Of a DNA stretch of 64,000 bases, positions 1 through 8,543 are shown one piece after another. The stretch is from Magnetofaba australis IT-1. Lineage in GTDB: Bacteria; Pseudomonadota; Magnetococcia; Magnetococcales; Magnetococcaceae. The first letter of the stretch is position 1; each line of letters begins with the position of its first letter. The notes beneath the pieces were generated by a model that searched no databases, was not told the origin of the DNA, and saw only the letters and a list, made by a program, of their open reading frames with translations. The translations under genes and the position numbers were made by a program. The stretch spans positions 62,001 through 126,000 of the forward strand of contig NZ_LVJN01000019.1 of assembly GCF_002109495.1 (NCBI RefSeq), given 5' to 3'.

Positions 1-1
1 A

Positions 2-256
2 CGCTGGGATGGGGCAGGTTACCCCCACGGCTGGGCTGGCGAAGCGATTCCCCTGGCCGCGCGCATCGCCTCGGTGTGCGATGTGTATGATGCGCTCACC
101 AGCGTGCGCCCATACAAAAAAGCGTGGAGCGTGGAGGACGCCGCTGCGCTGATCCGCGATGGCGCAGGCCAGCAGTTCGATCCGCAACTGGCCACCGCCT
201 TCCTGGAGATCCTGCCTCAGGTGGAAGCCCTCAAAGCCGAATTCGGCGCCTCATAA
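2..256 (+). CDS. HD-GYP domain protein, C-terminal fragment (5' end outside window)
   Basis: The frame is open from the window edge to the TAA at 254-256, so only the last 84 residues are visible. They begin RWDGAGYPHG, the GYP signature of HD-GYP cyclic-di-GMP phosphodiesterases, followed by the conserved stretch RIASVCDVYDALTS and the PYK motif typical of the C-terminal half of this domain. Proteins of this family hydrolyse cyclic-di-GMP in the cytoplasm, often as response-regulator outputs. The HD metal-binding half and any sensor domain lie upstream and cannot be judged. The 170 bases between this gene and the cytochrome gene show no clear promoter or terminator. Confidence 0.85.
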   Translation, partial: RWDGAGYPHGWAGEAIPLAARIASVCDVYDALTSVRPYKKAWSVEDAAALIRDGAGQQFDPQLATAFLEILPQVEALKAEFGAS

Positions 257-427
257 AATCACCATGTATTGATATCACTTTTAGAAGCTCAGGATGGTTG
301 TTGCGTGGTTAATAAATCCAGGCAATATCAGTCATTCACCGGTTCATGTTGCAAAAGTTTCTGGTTTATGGCGCTATAAGTTCTATCAATCCGATGTTGT
401 AGAGCGGCATCACACGGGAGGGCGGCC

Positions 428-2056
428 ATGAACAGAGTCGATCGGGGGGGATCGGGGTGGCGCACTGTGGCGCACATCCTCATAGGGATGGTTCTCATGG
501 CGACGGTGGGAGGCGTCGCAACGTCAGCCATTGCGGCTGGAGATCGCGAGATACGACCACAAAACGCGCCGTCGACGGCGGACCACAGCGCCTTTGCTGA
601 ACTGAAAGGACCATTTGCGAATGGCCCGGAGGTGACCAAAGCGTGCCTGAAGTGTCACACCAAAGCCTCGCATCAACTGATGCGCACAACCCACTGGACC
701 TGGGCGTTTGACAACAAACTCACCGGGCAGATGCTGGGCAAAAAGAACGTCATCAACAATTTCTGCGTGGCCACGGCGACCAACTGGCCGCGCTGCACCA
801 GTTGCCACATCGGCTATGGCTGGAAGAACGCCGCGTTCGACCTGACCAATCAGGACGCCGTGGATTGCCTGGTGTGCCACGACGCCACCGGCAAATATAA
901 GAAGTTCCCCGCCGGGGCGGGCCATCCGGTGTATGAGCCCAAGGAGTTTCCGCCCAAATCCGGCAAGATCTGGCAGCCGGTGGATCTGGCCATGGTGGCG
1001 CAGAAGGTGGGTCAGCCCACCCGCGCCAATTGTGGCGCGTGCCACTTCTTCGGCGGCGGCGGCGACGGCGTCAAGCACGGCGATCTGGACTCCAGCATGT
1101 TCAAGCCCGACAAGGCGTTGGATGTGCACATGGACGCCAAGGGGCTGAATTTTACCTGCCAAACCTGCCACACCACGGGCGGCCATGAGGTCACCGGTTC
1201 GCGCTACGCCACCAAGGCGGTGGATCGCATCGGCGTGGATGTGCCGGGCAAGACCGATTTCACCCGCTCCAGTTGCGAGTCGTGTCATGGGCTGACGCCG
1301 CACCCGGAGAGCAACCATCCCAAACTCAACGACCATACCGACCGCGTGGCGTGTCAGACCTGCCACATTCCCGAGTTCGCCCGTGGCGGACGCAAGACCA
1401 AAACCTGGTGGGATTGGTCCACGGCGGGCCAGTCCAAAAAGGTGATCAAGGATGCCGACGGCTACGCCACCTACCATCCCAAGAAGGGCGACTTCGTCTG
1501 GCAAGCCAACGTACGTCCCGAGTACTACTGGTTTAACGGCAATATTCGCTATCAACTGCTGGAGGATAAGATCGACCCCACAGGCGTGGTCAACATCAAC
1601 GCTTTTGGCGGCGATTCGACGGATGCCGATGCGCGCATCTGGCCATTCAAGGTAATGCGCGGCAAGCAGCCGTACGACGTCAAGAACCGCATCCTCGCCG
1701 TGCCGCATCTGTTCGGCAAGGATGAGGCGGCGTTCTGGAAGCACTATGACTGGGATAAGGCGCTGGAGGCGGGACTCAAGGCGCGCGGGGTGAGCTACTC
1801 CGGCGAGCACGCTTTTGTTGAGACGCGCTACTTCTGGCCCATCACCCACATGGTGGCGCCCAAGGCGCAGGCGGTGGGGTGCAACGAGTGCCACGCCAAG
1901 AACGGACGTCTGGAGTCGCTCACCGGTTTCTACATGCCAGGGCGGGACAGCATCCCCTGGTTGTCGACTCTGGGTTGGTATGGCGCGCTGCTGGCGTTGA
2001 TCGGCGTGGGGCTGCACGGCGCGATTCGCATCATCGCAGCCATGCGGCGCTCTTGA
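428..2056 (+). CDS. octaheme c-type cytochrome, tetrathionate-reductase-like (OTR family)
   Basis: The 542-residue protein has eight CXXCH heme c motifs, at residues 73, 123, 147, 202, 244, 283, 309 and 485. Eight hemes, this spacing and the size fit the octaheme tetrathionate reductase family, periplasmic enzymes that reduce sulfur or nitrogen oxyanions. Residues 13-37 form a signal peptide or anchor (ILIGMVLMATVGG). Residues 513-535 are a second hydrophobic helix (LGWYGALLALIGVG), so the protein is probably held at the outer face of the inner membrane. A GGGAGG ribosome site precedes the ATG. The stop lies 17 bases before a b-type cytochrome gene, its likely quinol-linked electron donor. 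The real substrate (tetrathionate, nitrite or hydroxylamine) cannot be read from sequence alone. Confidence 0.88.
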   Translation: MNRVDRGGSGWRTVAHILIGMVLMATVGGVATSAIAAGDREIRPQNAPSTADHSAFAELKGPFANGPEVTKACLKCHTKASHQLMRTTHWTWAFDNKLTGQMLGKKNVINNFCVATATNWPRCTSCHIGYGWKNAAFDLTNQDAVDCLVCHDATGKYKKFPAGAGHPVYEPKEFPPKSGKIWQPVDLAMVAQKVGQPTRANCGACHFFGGGGDGVKHGDLDSSMFKPDKALDVHMDAKGLNFTCQTCHTTGGHEVTGSRYATKAVDRIGVDVPGKTDFTRSSCESCHGLTPHPESNHPKLNDHTDRVACQTCHIPEFARGGRKTKTWWDWSTAGQSKKVIKDADGYATYHPKKGDFVWQANVRPEYYWFNGNIRYQLLEDKIDPTGVVNINAFGGDSTDADARIWPFKVMRGKQPYDVKNRILAVPHLFGKDEAAFWKHYDWDKALEAGLKARGVSYSGEHAFVETRYFWPITHMVAPKAQAVGCNECHAKNGRLESLTGFYMPGRDSIPWLSTLGWYGALLALIGVGLHGAIRIIAAMRRS

Positions 2057-2073
2057 GAGAGGGGGGATGGATC

Positions 2074-2691
2074 ATGAAAACACGTGAACGGGTATTCTCC
2101 CGCTTTGAACGCTTCTGGCACTGGTTCCAGGCGGTGTTGATCATCGCCCTGATGATCACCGGCTTCGAGGTCAACGGCGCCTATGCGCTGGTGGGGTATG
2201 AAGAGGCGGCGGGGTGGCATCGGGCGTGCGCCTGGGTGCTGATCTGGCTGTGGGTGTTCGCCATCTTCTGGCATCTGGTTACCGGCGAGTGGAAGCAGTA
2301 TATCCCCACCACCGAGCGGCTGATGGCGGTGATGAAGTATTACTCGGTGGGGATCTTCGACCACAGCGTGCCGCACCCGTATAAGAAGACGGTGCGCTTC
2401 AAGCACAACCCGCTGCAGCGCATCGCCTATCTGAGCTTCAATATCGCCATCACCCCGGTGATCTGGATCACCGGCCTGCTCTACATGTACTACAACGACT
2501 GGCCCGCCAATTGGGGGCTGACTCTGGGCGATGTGGCGCTGGTGCATGTGGCGGCGGCGTTCGCCATGTTGATCTTCTTCATCGCCCACGTCTACATGGC
2601 GTTCACCGGGCATCCGCCGATGCAGTATGTCAAGGCGATGATCACCGGCTATGACGATGTCTATCCGGAGGAGAAGGGAGCCAATAAGTAG
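2074..2691 (+). CDS. cytochrome b561-type membrane subunit
   Basis: This 205-residue protein has four hydrophobic helices, at about residues 14-34, 51-70, 118-138 and 153-176. Histidines in or beside them (H16, H49, H66, H158, H172) suit two b hemes, as in the cytochrome b561/NapC-partner membrane family. The open frame extends upstream inside the cytochrome c gene, but the ATG at 2074 follows a G-rich ribosome site and gives the expected N-terminus. It is the second gene of a two-gene unit that ends in a strong terminator. The inferred role is to oxidise membrane quinol and pass electrons to the octaheme protein. Confidence 0.85.
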   Translation: MKTRERVFSRFERFWHWFQAVLIIALMITGFEVNGAYALVGYEEAAGWHRACAWVLIWLWVFAIFWHLVTGEWKQYIPTTERLMAVMKYYSVGIFDHSVPHPYKKTVRFKHNPLQRIAYLSFNIAITPVIWITGLLYMYYNDWPANWGLTLGDVALVHVAAAFAMLIFFIAHVYMAFTGHPPMQYVKAMITGYDDVYPEEKGANK

Positions 2692-2724
2692 CTCTTTTAA
2701 ACTCAACCAGGAAGGGCAAAGAGA

Positions 2725-2757
2725 GCCGCGCCTGATGCAATCAGGCGCGGCTTTTTG
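2725..2757 (+). terminator. rho-independent terminator after the cytochrome pair
   Basis: A perfect 12-bp stem (GCCGCGCCTGAT and its complement) with a GCA loop is followed by five T. It closes the cytochrome c/b transcription unit. Confidence 0.92.
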
Positions 2758-2818
2758 TGTGCCGAAACTATATTGTAAGTCGAATTCAAAATTGGACATT
2801 AGCGGTTTTGGCGATGGA

Positions 2819-2842
2819 AGATATCGAGGGCTTTGCCCTCGA
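2819..2842. repeat. hairpin repeat CGAGGGC-NNN-GCCCTCG, copy 1
   Basis: A short inverted repeat (CGAGGGC, three-base loop, GCCCTCG) lies just outside the right end of the first IS110-type copy. The same hairpin recurs at 15082-15098 and at about 45625-45642 beside the second copy, so it belongs to a dispersed palindrome family. Confidence 0.7.
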
Positions 2843-2880
2843 GCTCCCAAGATCAACAGCCACACCGTGGGCTCCGCCCA

Positions 2881-4316
2881 TGTATGGTCCGCTCCGCCAC
2901 GGCAAGAGAAAATGTCCACTGATGTGTGAGGCTTAGTCGCGCCCATGTATCCGGCCTGTTGATGAGGGGCTTGTCGCCCTCTGGCCCTGATGGAATTTGC
3001 GCGTGGCCCTCCTCAACACACCCTCGGCCTCTATGGGCCCTTGGGCGAAACAGGTTCTTGACCACGCAGGGCTATGCCGTTTCACGCCATCAATCTCGAC
3101 TCTCTCTCGCAACCTGGCTGGTGGGATCTCTTTCTCTTTCCTTATCGGCCTGTTTTTCTTTTAGAGTTGTATTGCGCTCTCTCTACACAGCGGCGCTGGC
3201 CCCATAGGCCTCCTGCTTCACCAGCATCGCCCACGCGCTGCGCGCCATGCGGTTGGCCAGCGCCACCACTGCTCTATTTGCGCCGCGACGTTCCGACACC
3301 GACACTGCCCACTGGCTGCGGCGATCCGGCTTGTTTTCACACACGCGCAACGCCGCCCGCGCCCCATGAATCAACAGGGTGCGAAGATAACCGTTTCCCC
3401 GCTTGCTGATCCCCGTCAGCCACGCCTTGCCCCCTGTGGAGTGCTGATTCGGAACCAACCCTATCCATGCCGACAGCTCCCGGCCATTCTTAAACGCCCG
3501 CACATCCCCCACCGACGCCAACAGCGCCGTCGCCGTGATCGGTCCCACTCCCGGGATCGTCATCAGCAATCGACACTGCGGCTCCGCCTTGGCCAGCGCC
3601 TCAATCTCACGCTCATATTTGCCGATGCGCTCATCCAAATGCGCCAGCTCATCGCGCTCATCCTCCAGAATTACGCGAAAATTGGCGCTCATTTCCGAGC
3701 TCTCATCACTCAAAATCAGCACAATCGCCCGCCGCGCCTGTTTGATGCTCTTGGGAAAGACAATCCCATACTCGGCAAGCAGTCCGCGAATCTGGTTCAC
3801 CAACGCCGTGCGGTTCTTCACCGCCAGACTGCGCACCCGATGCAACGCTAGAATTTCTTGCTGGGCAACGCTTTTGATCCCCACAAAACGCATATTCGGA
3901 CGCTGTACCGCTTCACATATCGCCTCAGCGTCCACGCTGTCGTTCTTGTGCCGCTTCACGTAGGGCTTCACATATTGCGGCGCCATCAAACGCACATCAT
4001 GCCCATATCCCTGAAATTTCCGCGCCCAATGGTGGGCGCCGCTACTGGCTTCCATCCCCACCAGGCACGGCGGCAGTTGCGCCATGTACTCCAGGAGCTC
4101 GTCTCGTTTCAGTCGCTTCTTGAGAACGCTTTTGCCGCGCGCATCCACGCCATGCAACTGAAACACGCTCTTGCCCAGATCAATCCCCAGTACCCGTACC
4201 TGTCCGTTTTCGATATGATTGCTCATGGTCCGCTCCGACTCCGTTTAGATGGAAAAACACACCACCATCTTGGCCCATTGCGAGGCCGTTTGGGTAGCGG
4301 AGCGGACCATTCCATT
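2881..4316 (-). mobile_element. IS110-family (IS1111-like) insertion sequence, copy 1
   Basis: The element of about 1436 bp carries one transposase gene. It has 14-bp subterminal inverted repeats ATGGTCCGCTCCGC at 2884-2897 and, as the reverse complement, at 4297-4310. A short leader of about 90 bases precedes the transposase and about 300 conserved noncoding bases follow it. That layout and the subterminal repeats are those of the IS1111 subgroup, whose guide (bridge) RNA is reported on the downstream side. A near-identical inverted copy lies at 44000-45435. Exact ends are inferred from where the two copies stop matching. No target duplication is visible, as expected for the family. Confidence 0.82.
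3183..4226 (-). CDS. IS110/IS1111-family transposase, copy 1
   Basis: The 347-residue recombinase starts at the ATG ending at 4226. The N-terminal RuvC-like DEDD domain shows GIDLGKS (D16), GMEASS (E59) and KNDSVDAEA (D96/D99). The C-terminal Transposase_20 domain has IPGVGPITATALL and then a serine-containing STGGKAWLTGISKRGN region. The DEDD residues together with the C-terminal serine are hallmarks of this family, which moves by site-specific recombination guided by a structured RNA. The second copy differs at one visible residue (Asp77 here, Glu there). The sequence GGAGCGGACCAT just before the start codon repeats the subterminal repeat in inverted form, so the leader can fold on itself. 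Confidence 0.95.
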   Translation of the reverse strand: MSNHIENGQVRVLGIDLGKSVFQLHGVDARGKSVLKKRLKRDELLEYMAQLPPCLVGMEASSGAHHWARKFQGYGHDVRLMAPQYVKPYVKRHKNDSVDAEAICEAVQRPNMRFVGIKSVAQQEILALHRVRSLAVKNRTALVNQIRGLLAEYGIVFPKSIKQARRAIVLILSDESSEMSANFRVILEDERDELAHLDERIGKYEREIEALAKAEPQCRLLMTIPGVGPITATALLASVGDVRAFKNGRELSAWIGLVPNQHSTGGKAWLTGISKRGNGYLRTLLIHGARAALRVCENKPDRRSQWAVSVSERRGANRAVVALANRMARSAWAMLVKQEAYGASAAV

Positions 4317-4456
4317 ACACCCGCTGGGGGCGCGGCCCCCAGACGATTCGGCAGGATTGCCGAATCGGACTCGCGCAGCGAGCCCGAAGGGTGAGGGCCA
4401 TGGATGGCCCGAATCACCCCGCCGCCGACCAGTCGGCGGCCAATAGTCAGCGCAAG
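4317..4456 (-). repeat. hairpin-array (REP/BIME-like) repeat next to IS110-type copy 1
   Basis: Four or more consecutive hairpins lie here: 4323-4341 (CTGGGGGC stem), 4345-4366 (GATTCGGCA stem), 4367-4385 (GGGCTCG type stem), 4396-4411 (GGGCCAT type stem), and a GCCGCCGA stem near 4420-4440. The same order occurs upstream of the second transposase copy (43870-43990). It occurs again, inverted, at 45531-45600. Stem bases differ between copies in a pair-preserving way. The function is unknown; the array may be the target of the element or an accessory structure of it. Confidence 0.72.
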
Positions 4457-4510
4457 CCGGTGTTGTGTCACTCAAGCGCTGGTCGTTTTGTGCGGTTTTG
4501 TGTCGCATCG

Positions 4511-5911
4511 CTATAGCATGGCGTTGTGCTGGCGTTTGGCGTTGCGTTCGCGCAGCTCGTCGAAGCTGAGATCGCGTTCGAAACGCGGCTTGCCGCCCAC
4601 GGCGTCGGCGTCACGGGTGATGGGTCGCGACATGCAGGCGTAGCGCCACTCGTCGGCGGCGTGGTCCTCGGCGCTGGTGTCCAGATCCTCTGGCCGCGCC
4701 ATGTCGTGGGTGAGCGACGGTAGGGTGCGAATGGAGTCGGCGCAGAGGGAGAAGCAGAGCAGCAGAGGCCGCCCCTCCGCGTCGCCCTTGAGACGCGCGC
4801 GAATCTGGTCCCAGCCGGCGATGCGGGCGTTGTCGGCGGGGCGAAATGGGACGCCGCGCCGTCCCATGCGTTCGGCCAGGGAGGGGCCGCCATCGGTGGC
4901 GAAGATGGCGGGGTCGGCGACGCTGTAGCGGATGCGCTCGCCGGGGAGCTCCGCCTCCAGAATGCCGTCTGCCACCTCCTCGGCGGTGAGCCGCAACCCG
5001 CGATTGGGCCCGGTGGCGCCGTACCACTCCCGATAGCGCACCAACGCGCCGCGGGCGATGTGTGGCAGGGAGCCGTCGGAGACCGCCCACCAGCCCACCG
5101 AGAAGGGCGCTGCCGAGCCCCAGTCGAAGGCGCGAAAACGGGTCCAATGGGTGGGCAACTCCACTGGTTCGATAATGTGGCGACTGCTATCCCACTGGTC
5201 GAAGTAGGCCCCGGAGATGGCGCTCCAATCCCCCCCCAGCCACGCCTTGACCAATGCTTTGGAGCCCACCCCGCGTAGACGCGCCACATAGTCGGGGTCG
5301 TTGTGCAACAGGATGCGATTGTCATCCACCCGCGCCGGGATGAACATCCTCGGCAGTCCGGTGTCGGTGTCGCGAAACACGCGGAAACCGGTGGGCGCGG
5401 GGTCGATAAACCGCGCCTTGATCCACTGATGCCCCGGACCGCCCGGGTTGCCGGTGGCGCGAATGCGCAGATTCTCTGCGCCGCTGGCCGAGCGCAGACA
5501 CGCCATCAATTTCCGATAGGGGCCGTCGCTGCTCCAACTGCCCAGTTCGTCATAGCCGATCCAGGCGTATTGGTGGCCCTGATAGCGGTCGGCGTCGCTC
5601 TCGTTTTCCAGATGGCGCAACGAGAGCGTGGCGCCGGAGGGGAAGGTCCAGCGGCGGTGGGAGGCGCTCCACACGCCACCGGCTTTGGGGTAGATCTGCT
5701 CGGCGCGGTGGCGCGCCTCGTCAAGCTCCGGCATGTGGCGGCGAAACAGCACCCCGCGCCACTGCGGGCCTTGATGCACGCCTTGCAGGAAGTCGCCGAG
5801 CAGAAAGTCGGTCTTGCCGCCGCCACGGGCGCCGCCAAAGAACAGTTCAGGAACGCTTTGCGCCGCGATTGCGGTGGTTTGCGGCCCGGCTTGGGGGGTC
5901 CACGCCGTCAT
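4511..5911 (-). CDS. phage terminase large subunit
   Basis: The 466-residue protein has a packaging-ATPase half with Walker A GGARGGGKT (residues 26-34) and Walker B YAWIGYDE (D121, E122). A nuclease half follows with FDWGS (D263), VADPAI (D333) and HAADEW (D420), matching the RNase H-like metal ligands of TerL proteins. The frame opens 9 codons earlier, but AGGAGG at 5919-5924 sits seven bases before the ATG at 5911, so that start is preferred. It overlaps the end of the small-subunit gene. TerL would cut and pump phage DNA into proheads. The portal gene that normally follows is absent: the hairpin repeat and IS110-type copy 1 come next, so this is a prophage remnant. Confidence 0.9.
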   Translation of the reverse strand: MTAWTPQAGPQTTAIAAQSVPELFFGGARGGGKTDFLLGDFLQGVHQGPQWRGVLFRRHMPELDEARHRAEQIYPKAGGVWSASHRRWTFPSGATLSLRHLENESDADRYQGHQYAWIGYDELGSWSSDGPYRKLMACLRSASGAENLRIRATGNPGGPGHQWIKARFIDPAPTGFRVFRDTDTGLPRMFIPARVDDNRILLHNDPDYVARLRGVGSKALVKAWLGGDWSAISGAYFDQWDSSRHIIEPVELPTHWTRFRAFDWGSAAPFSVGWWAVSDGSLPHIARGALVRYREWYGATGPNRGLRLTAEEVADGILEAELPGERIRYSVADPAIFATDGGPSLAERMGRRGVPFRPADNARIAGWDQIRARLKGDAEGRPLLLCFSLCADSIRTLPSLTHDMARPEDLDTSAEDHAADEWRYACMSRPITRDADAVGGKPRFERDLSFDELRERNAKRQHNAML

Positions 5912-6563
5912 CTTCCAACCTCCTGAGAAACTCTTCAAACGTGGGGGGGATAAACGCCCGATGGTCCTGCGGCGGCGCGGCTGCCGTCTCGGCCTCGGAC
6001 TTGCCGGTCAAATCAAAACGGATCTTCAGATTCTCCTGCCACAGTCGAATGTTGAAGCTTTTGTCGTGCAGATGCTCCCGGCCCAGTTTGAGCCACCAGG
6101 CGCGGCTGGCGCGCTCGCCTTGAACCAGAGCGGCGGCAAACGCCGGATGGTCGGCGCGCCATTTGTCGAAGCGATCGATGGGCAGACCCAGAGTGACCGC
6201 CGCTTCGATCAACGAGCACCCTTCGGCCATGAGGTCATGAATTTTCTCGCCATACTCTGGCCGGTAGCGCATAGGCGCGCCATCGGAGCGCGCGGCGATG
6301 GCATGACCGGCCTCGTCCACCGCGCGGGCAAAGCCGGGACGTTGATGCAACCATCTGTTAAAGCGTTCCAGATCAAAGCCCATCTCTCGCGCCGCCTCGG
6401 CCAAGCACTGTCCGCGCAGAAGACGCTGTTTGACTTCGGCGGCGTATTGGGCGCGGTAGCGCCAATCCTTGGGTCTGTTCTGGGGCGGAGAAGCGTTCGC
6501 GATATCCGCTTTTGTGCGGTTGTTTTTACGACCTGTTTTGCTCCCAGGAGGGGTCTGTGCCAT
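5847..6563 (-). CDS. terminase small subunit-like DNA-binding protein
   Basis: This 238-residue protein lies directly upstream of, and overlaps, the terminase large subunit gene, the usual TerS-TerL order. Two similar helix-turn-helix-like units of about 40 residues are visible: one containing GQCLAEAAREMGF and RWLHQRPGFARAV, the other GCSLIEAAVTLGL and KWRADHPAFAAAL. This repeated form (a small-residue-rich helix, then W-x-hP-x-F) is common in terminase small subunits that recognise packaging sites. The N-terminus is basic and disordered. Assignment rests on context and on the repeated motif. Confidence 0.72.
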   Translation of the reverse strand: MAQTPPGSKTGRKNNRTKADIANASPPQNRPKDWRYRAQYAAEVKQRLLRGQCLAEAAREMGFDLERFNRWLHQRPGFARAVDEAGHAIAARSDGAPMRYRPEYGEKIHDLMAEGCSLIEAAVTLGLPIDRFDKWRADHPAFAAALVQGERASRAWWLKLGREHLHDKSFNIRLWQENLKIRFDLTGKSEAETAAAPPQDHRAFIPPTFEEFLRRLEDDGVDPPSRAANHRNRGAKRS

Positions 6564-6572
6564 GATCGCCTC

Positions 6573-6899
6573 CTACCCTTTGGGGGTGGCGATGCCGCTT
6601 TTGATGGCCATCCACACGGTGGCGAGAATCAACAGCATCTGACCCACCAGGCGCAGCATCCAGGCAACGCCCTTAAACCCCATCCAGGCGGGCATGAAGG
6701 CGTCCATTTTTTGCCACATTTTGTCCAACTGGCGGGTATGATTTTCCAGCGCTTCGCGAACATTGGCGCCATCTTGTAAAGAGGCGTGCAGTTCGTTGCG
6801 CAGGCTGGCGATTTCGCGCTGCATCCGCCCCTCCATGGGGCAGTGGGGCGCATCGCAGTGGGGCGACGCATTGGCCGCGTCGTGTTCGATAATACTCAT
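6573..6899 (-). CDS. small membrane protein of the prophage remnant, unknown function
   Basis: The protein has 108 residues when started at the ATG at 6899. That ATG has GGAG six bases upstream; an ATG four codons earlier lacks a ribosome site. The N-terminal third carries a Cys/His-containing segment (HCDAPHCPMEG), followed by a likely coiled coil (about residues 25-60) and one membrane helix near the C-terminus (LVGQMLLILATVWMAI). It stops 9 bases before the terminase small subunit gene and is probably co-transcribed. Position and shape would allow a holin-like or spanin-like role, but nothing in the sequence proves it. Confidence 0.55.
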   Translation of the reverse strand: MSIIEHDAANASPHCDAPHCPMEGRMQREIASLRNELHASLQDGANVREALENHTRQLDKMWQKMDAFMPAWMGFKGVAWMLRLVGQMLLILATVWMAIKSGIATPKG

Positions 6900-7120
6900 C
6901 TTGTACTCCATTGTGACGGGATGGGCGCGCCGGGGCCGGAGTGGGGCGGCGACAAGCTGCAGGGCGTCTGGAGCGACGCAGGGGACGGTCGGCGCAAATC
7001 AGGGGTTCAACATATCAAATTAATATATTACCAGTCAATATTAAAGTGATTCTCGCTATAAGCAAACGCACATGCGTGATCGTTCGCGCAGTCGCGAACA
7101 GAGGTGAGGAGGAAGAGAAA

Positions 7121-7516
7121 ATGGAGTTTTTCACACAAACCGCATCGACTTGGGATGAACAGGGGCTGAAAGCCGCGCTCTCCATGGCGGACTTGCCCAA
7201 GTGGTGCGAAGCCATTGAGGCGCATTTGGAATCGGATGAGGCCGCCAGTTGGGGGCGCTATGACACCATCTGGGGGGTGTTTGAGATCACGCGTATGCCC
7301 ATACGCGGCGGCTACCGATATCTGCTGCCGCATTGCCCCAACGCCCTGACCTGGAGCGTGACGACAGGTCTGCCGCCAGATCTGGATGCGGTGGTGGTGC
7401 ATGCGACCATCAACCGCGAGAATCATGAGCCGGACTTTATCGAAAGCCTGGAGGAGTTCGTGGATGCGTGGCGGGTGGGAATAGGGCGTATGGCGGAAGC
7501 GTCAGCGGCTGACTGA
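7121..7516 (+). CDS. hypothetical protein, 131 residues
   Basis: The ATG at 7121 is preceded by AGGAGGA nine bases upstream; the longer open frame back to 6941 has no comparable signal. The product is soluble and acidic, with Trp-rich segments (TASTWDEQ, ASWGRYDTIWGVFEI) and a Pro-Cys stretch (LPHCPNALTW). I do not recognise a family. It is divergent from the prophage remnant and may belong to it or to the host. Confidence 0.55.
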   Translation: MEFFTQTASTWDEQGLKAALSMADLPKWCEAIEAHLESDEAASWGRYDTIWGVFEITRMPIRGGYRYLLPHCPNALTWSVTTGLPPDLDAVVVHATINRENHEPDFIESLEEFVDAWRVGIGRMAEASAAD

Positions 7517-7668
7517 TCTTGCCCAATGCGAGGGTGGCCGAGGGGGGTAGAGATTGTGCGCGGCCGCGCCGAAAAGCGCAGGGCAGCCTTGGGAGGAGCG
7601 ACTGTTCTGCGGATTTCGGCGTGGTGGCGCGCCTCGCGCTCAGTATGCGGCGGGAAGCGCCGACGATG

Positions 7669-8238
7669 TCACTGGATCACGGTGGTTTCGGCCTGTTTGA
7701 GTTGTGCGGTGAGGTGCTTTTGGACGATGGGGCCTGCGCGCCCTTTCAGATGTTTCTGCGCCCACATCTGTCCCATCACAGCGCCCTCCTGCATCATCAC
7801 CGGGGCGGTGCGGATCATTTTCGCGCCGGTGGGCGTTTTGAGAAACGCCACAATTTCCCGCATCTCATTGGGGGTGTAGTGTTTGGTCATCAGTCCGGTG
7901 GCCATTGTCAGGAAGTCATCATAATTGGCCTTGAAGAGTTGGATGATCTCTTCACTGGCCTTTTCCTGGATCCGCCCGGCGATCCCGGCGACTTTTTGCG
8001 GCGCGGCGTTGGGCAACTCTTTTTTGACCAGACGCGTGACCAGCGGCTTCATGGAGCGGGTCATAATCGTGGTCATGGTGGTCATGATCTGTTCAAACTG
8101 GGCGCGCGTGTAGGTCAACGCCGCCAGTTCATGGGCTTCCGGTGGAATCGCTTGGGCGTCCCCGGCCTGGGCCGAAGTCGGCAGCTGCGCCCCAAGAAGA
8201 AGAGTTATTACCAGGAATAAAGAGAGTTTTTTCAACAT
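7669..8238 (-). CDS. secreted DUF2059 domain protein
   Basis: Starting at the ATG at 8238 (GGGGA seven bases upstream) gives 189 residues with a clear signal peptide (MLKKLSLFLVITLLLGAQLP, then SAQA). The mature part contains YTPNEMREIVAFLKTPTGAKM, the signature of DUF2059, a periplasmic helical domain of unknown function. A longer frame to 8367 would add an unlikely N-terminus before the signal peptide. The insertion of an IS21 element ends only about 35 bases upstream of this start, so the native promoter may have been lost. A second clear member lies at 11872-12411. Confidence 0.82.
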   Translation of the reverse strand: MLKKLSLFLVITLLLGAQLPTSAQAGDAQAIPPEAHELAALTYTRAQFEQIMTTMTTIMTRSMKPLVTRLVKKELPNAAPQKVAGIAGRIQEKASEEIIQLFKANYDDFLTMATGLMTKHYTPNEMREIVAFLKTPTGAKMIRTAPVMMQEGAVMGQMWAQKHLKGRAGPIVQKHLTAQLKQAETTVIQ

Positions 8239-8543
8239 ATAAATTTCCCCAAATTGGAATGAATCGTGTAGCCATTGTGAACACGTGTCAATGGCGCCTG
8301 AAAAATGCAGCACCATGGCGCCGCAATAATGCATCACTTGGGCATTGGTTGGGCGCGTAGCGCACAACGGGGTTTGCCGTTTTCCTTTGTCTTTAAAAAA
8401 ACGAACAAAAACATCTTTTCAACACACTTGAGATTCAGAATGAGGGAGAGGCGGCAGACCTGTGGGAAACGTGTTTTCGTTTTCCACAGGGATAGCGGAG
8501 CGTCCGCCTCTCCCGGAGCCGCAAGTGGGCAGGATCGCCAGTT

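Noticed and set aside
524-2017. 497-codon open frame on the minus strand opposite the octaheme cytochrome gene
   Set aside because: It is a GC-rich shadow frame. The plus strand carries eight CXXCH motifs, and the minus product has no recognisable motif or ribosome site.
6941-7120. Longer start for the 7121-7516 gene
   Set aside because: The extension has no ribosome site, whereas AGGAGGA lies directly before the ATG at 7121.
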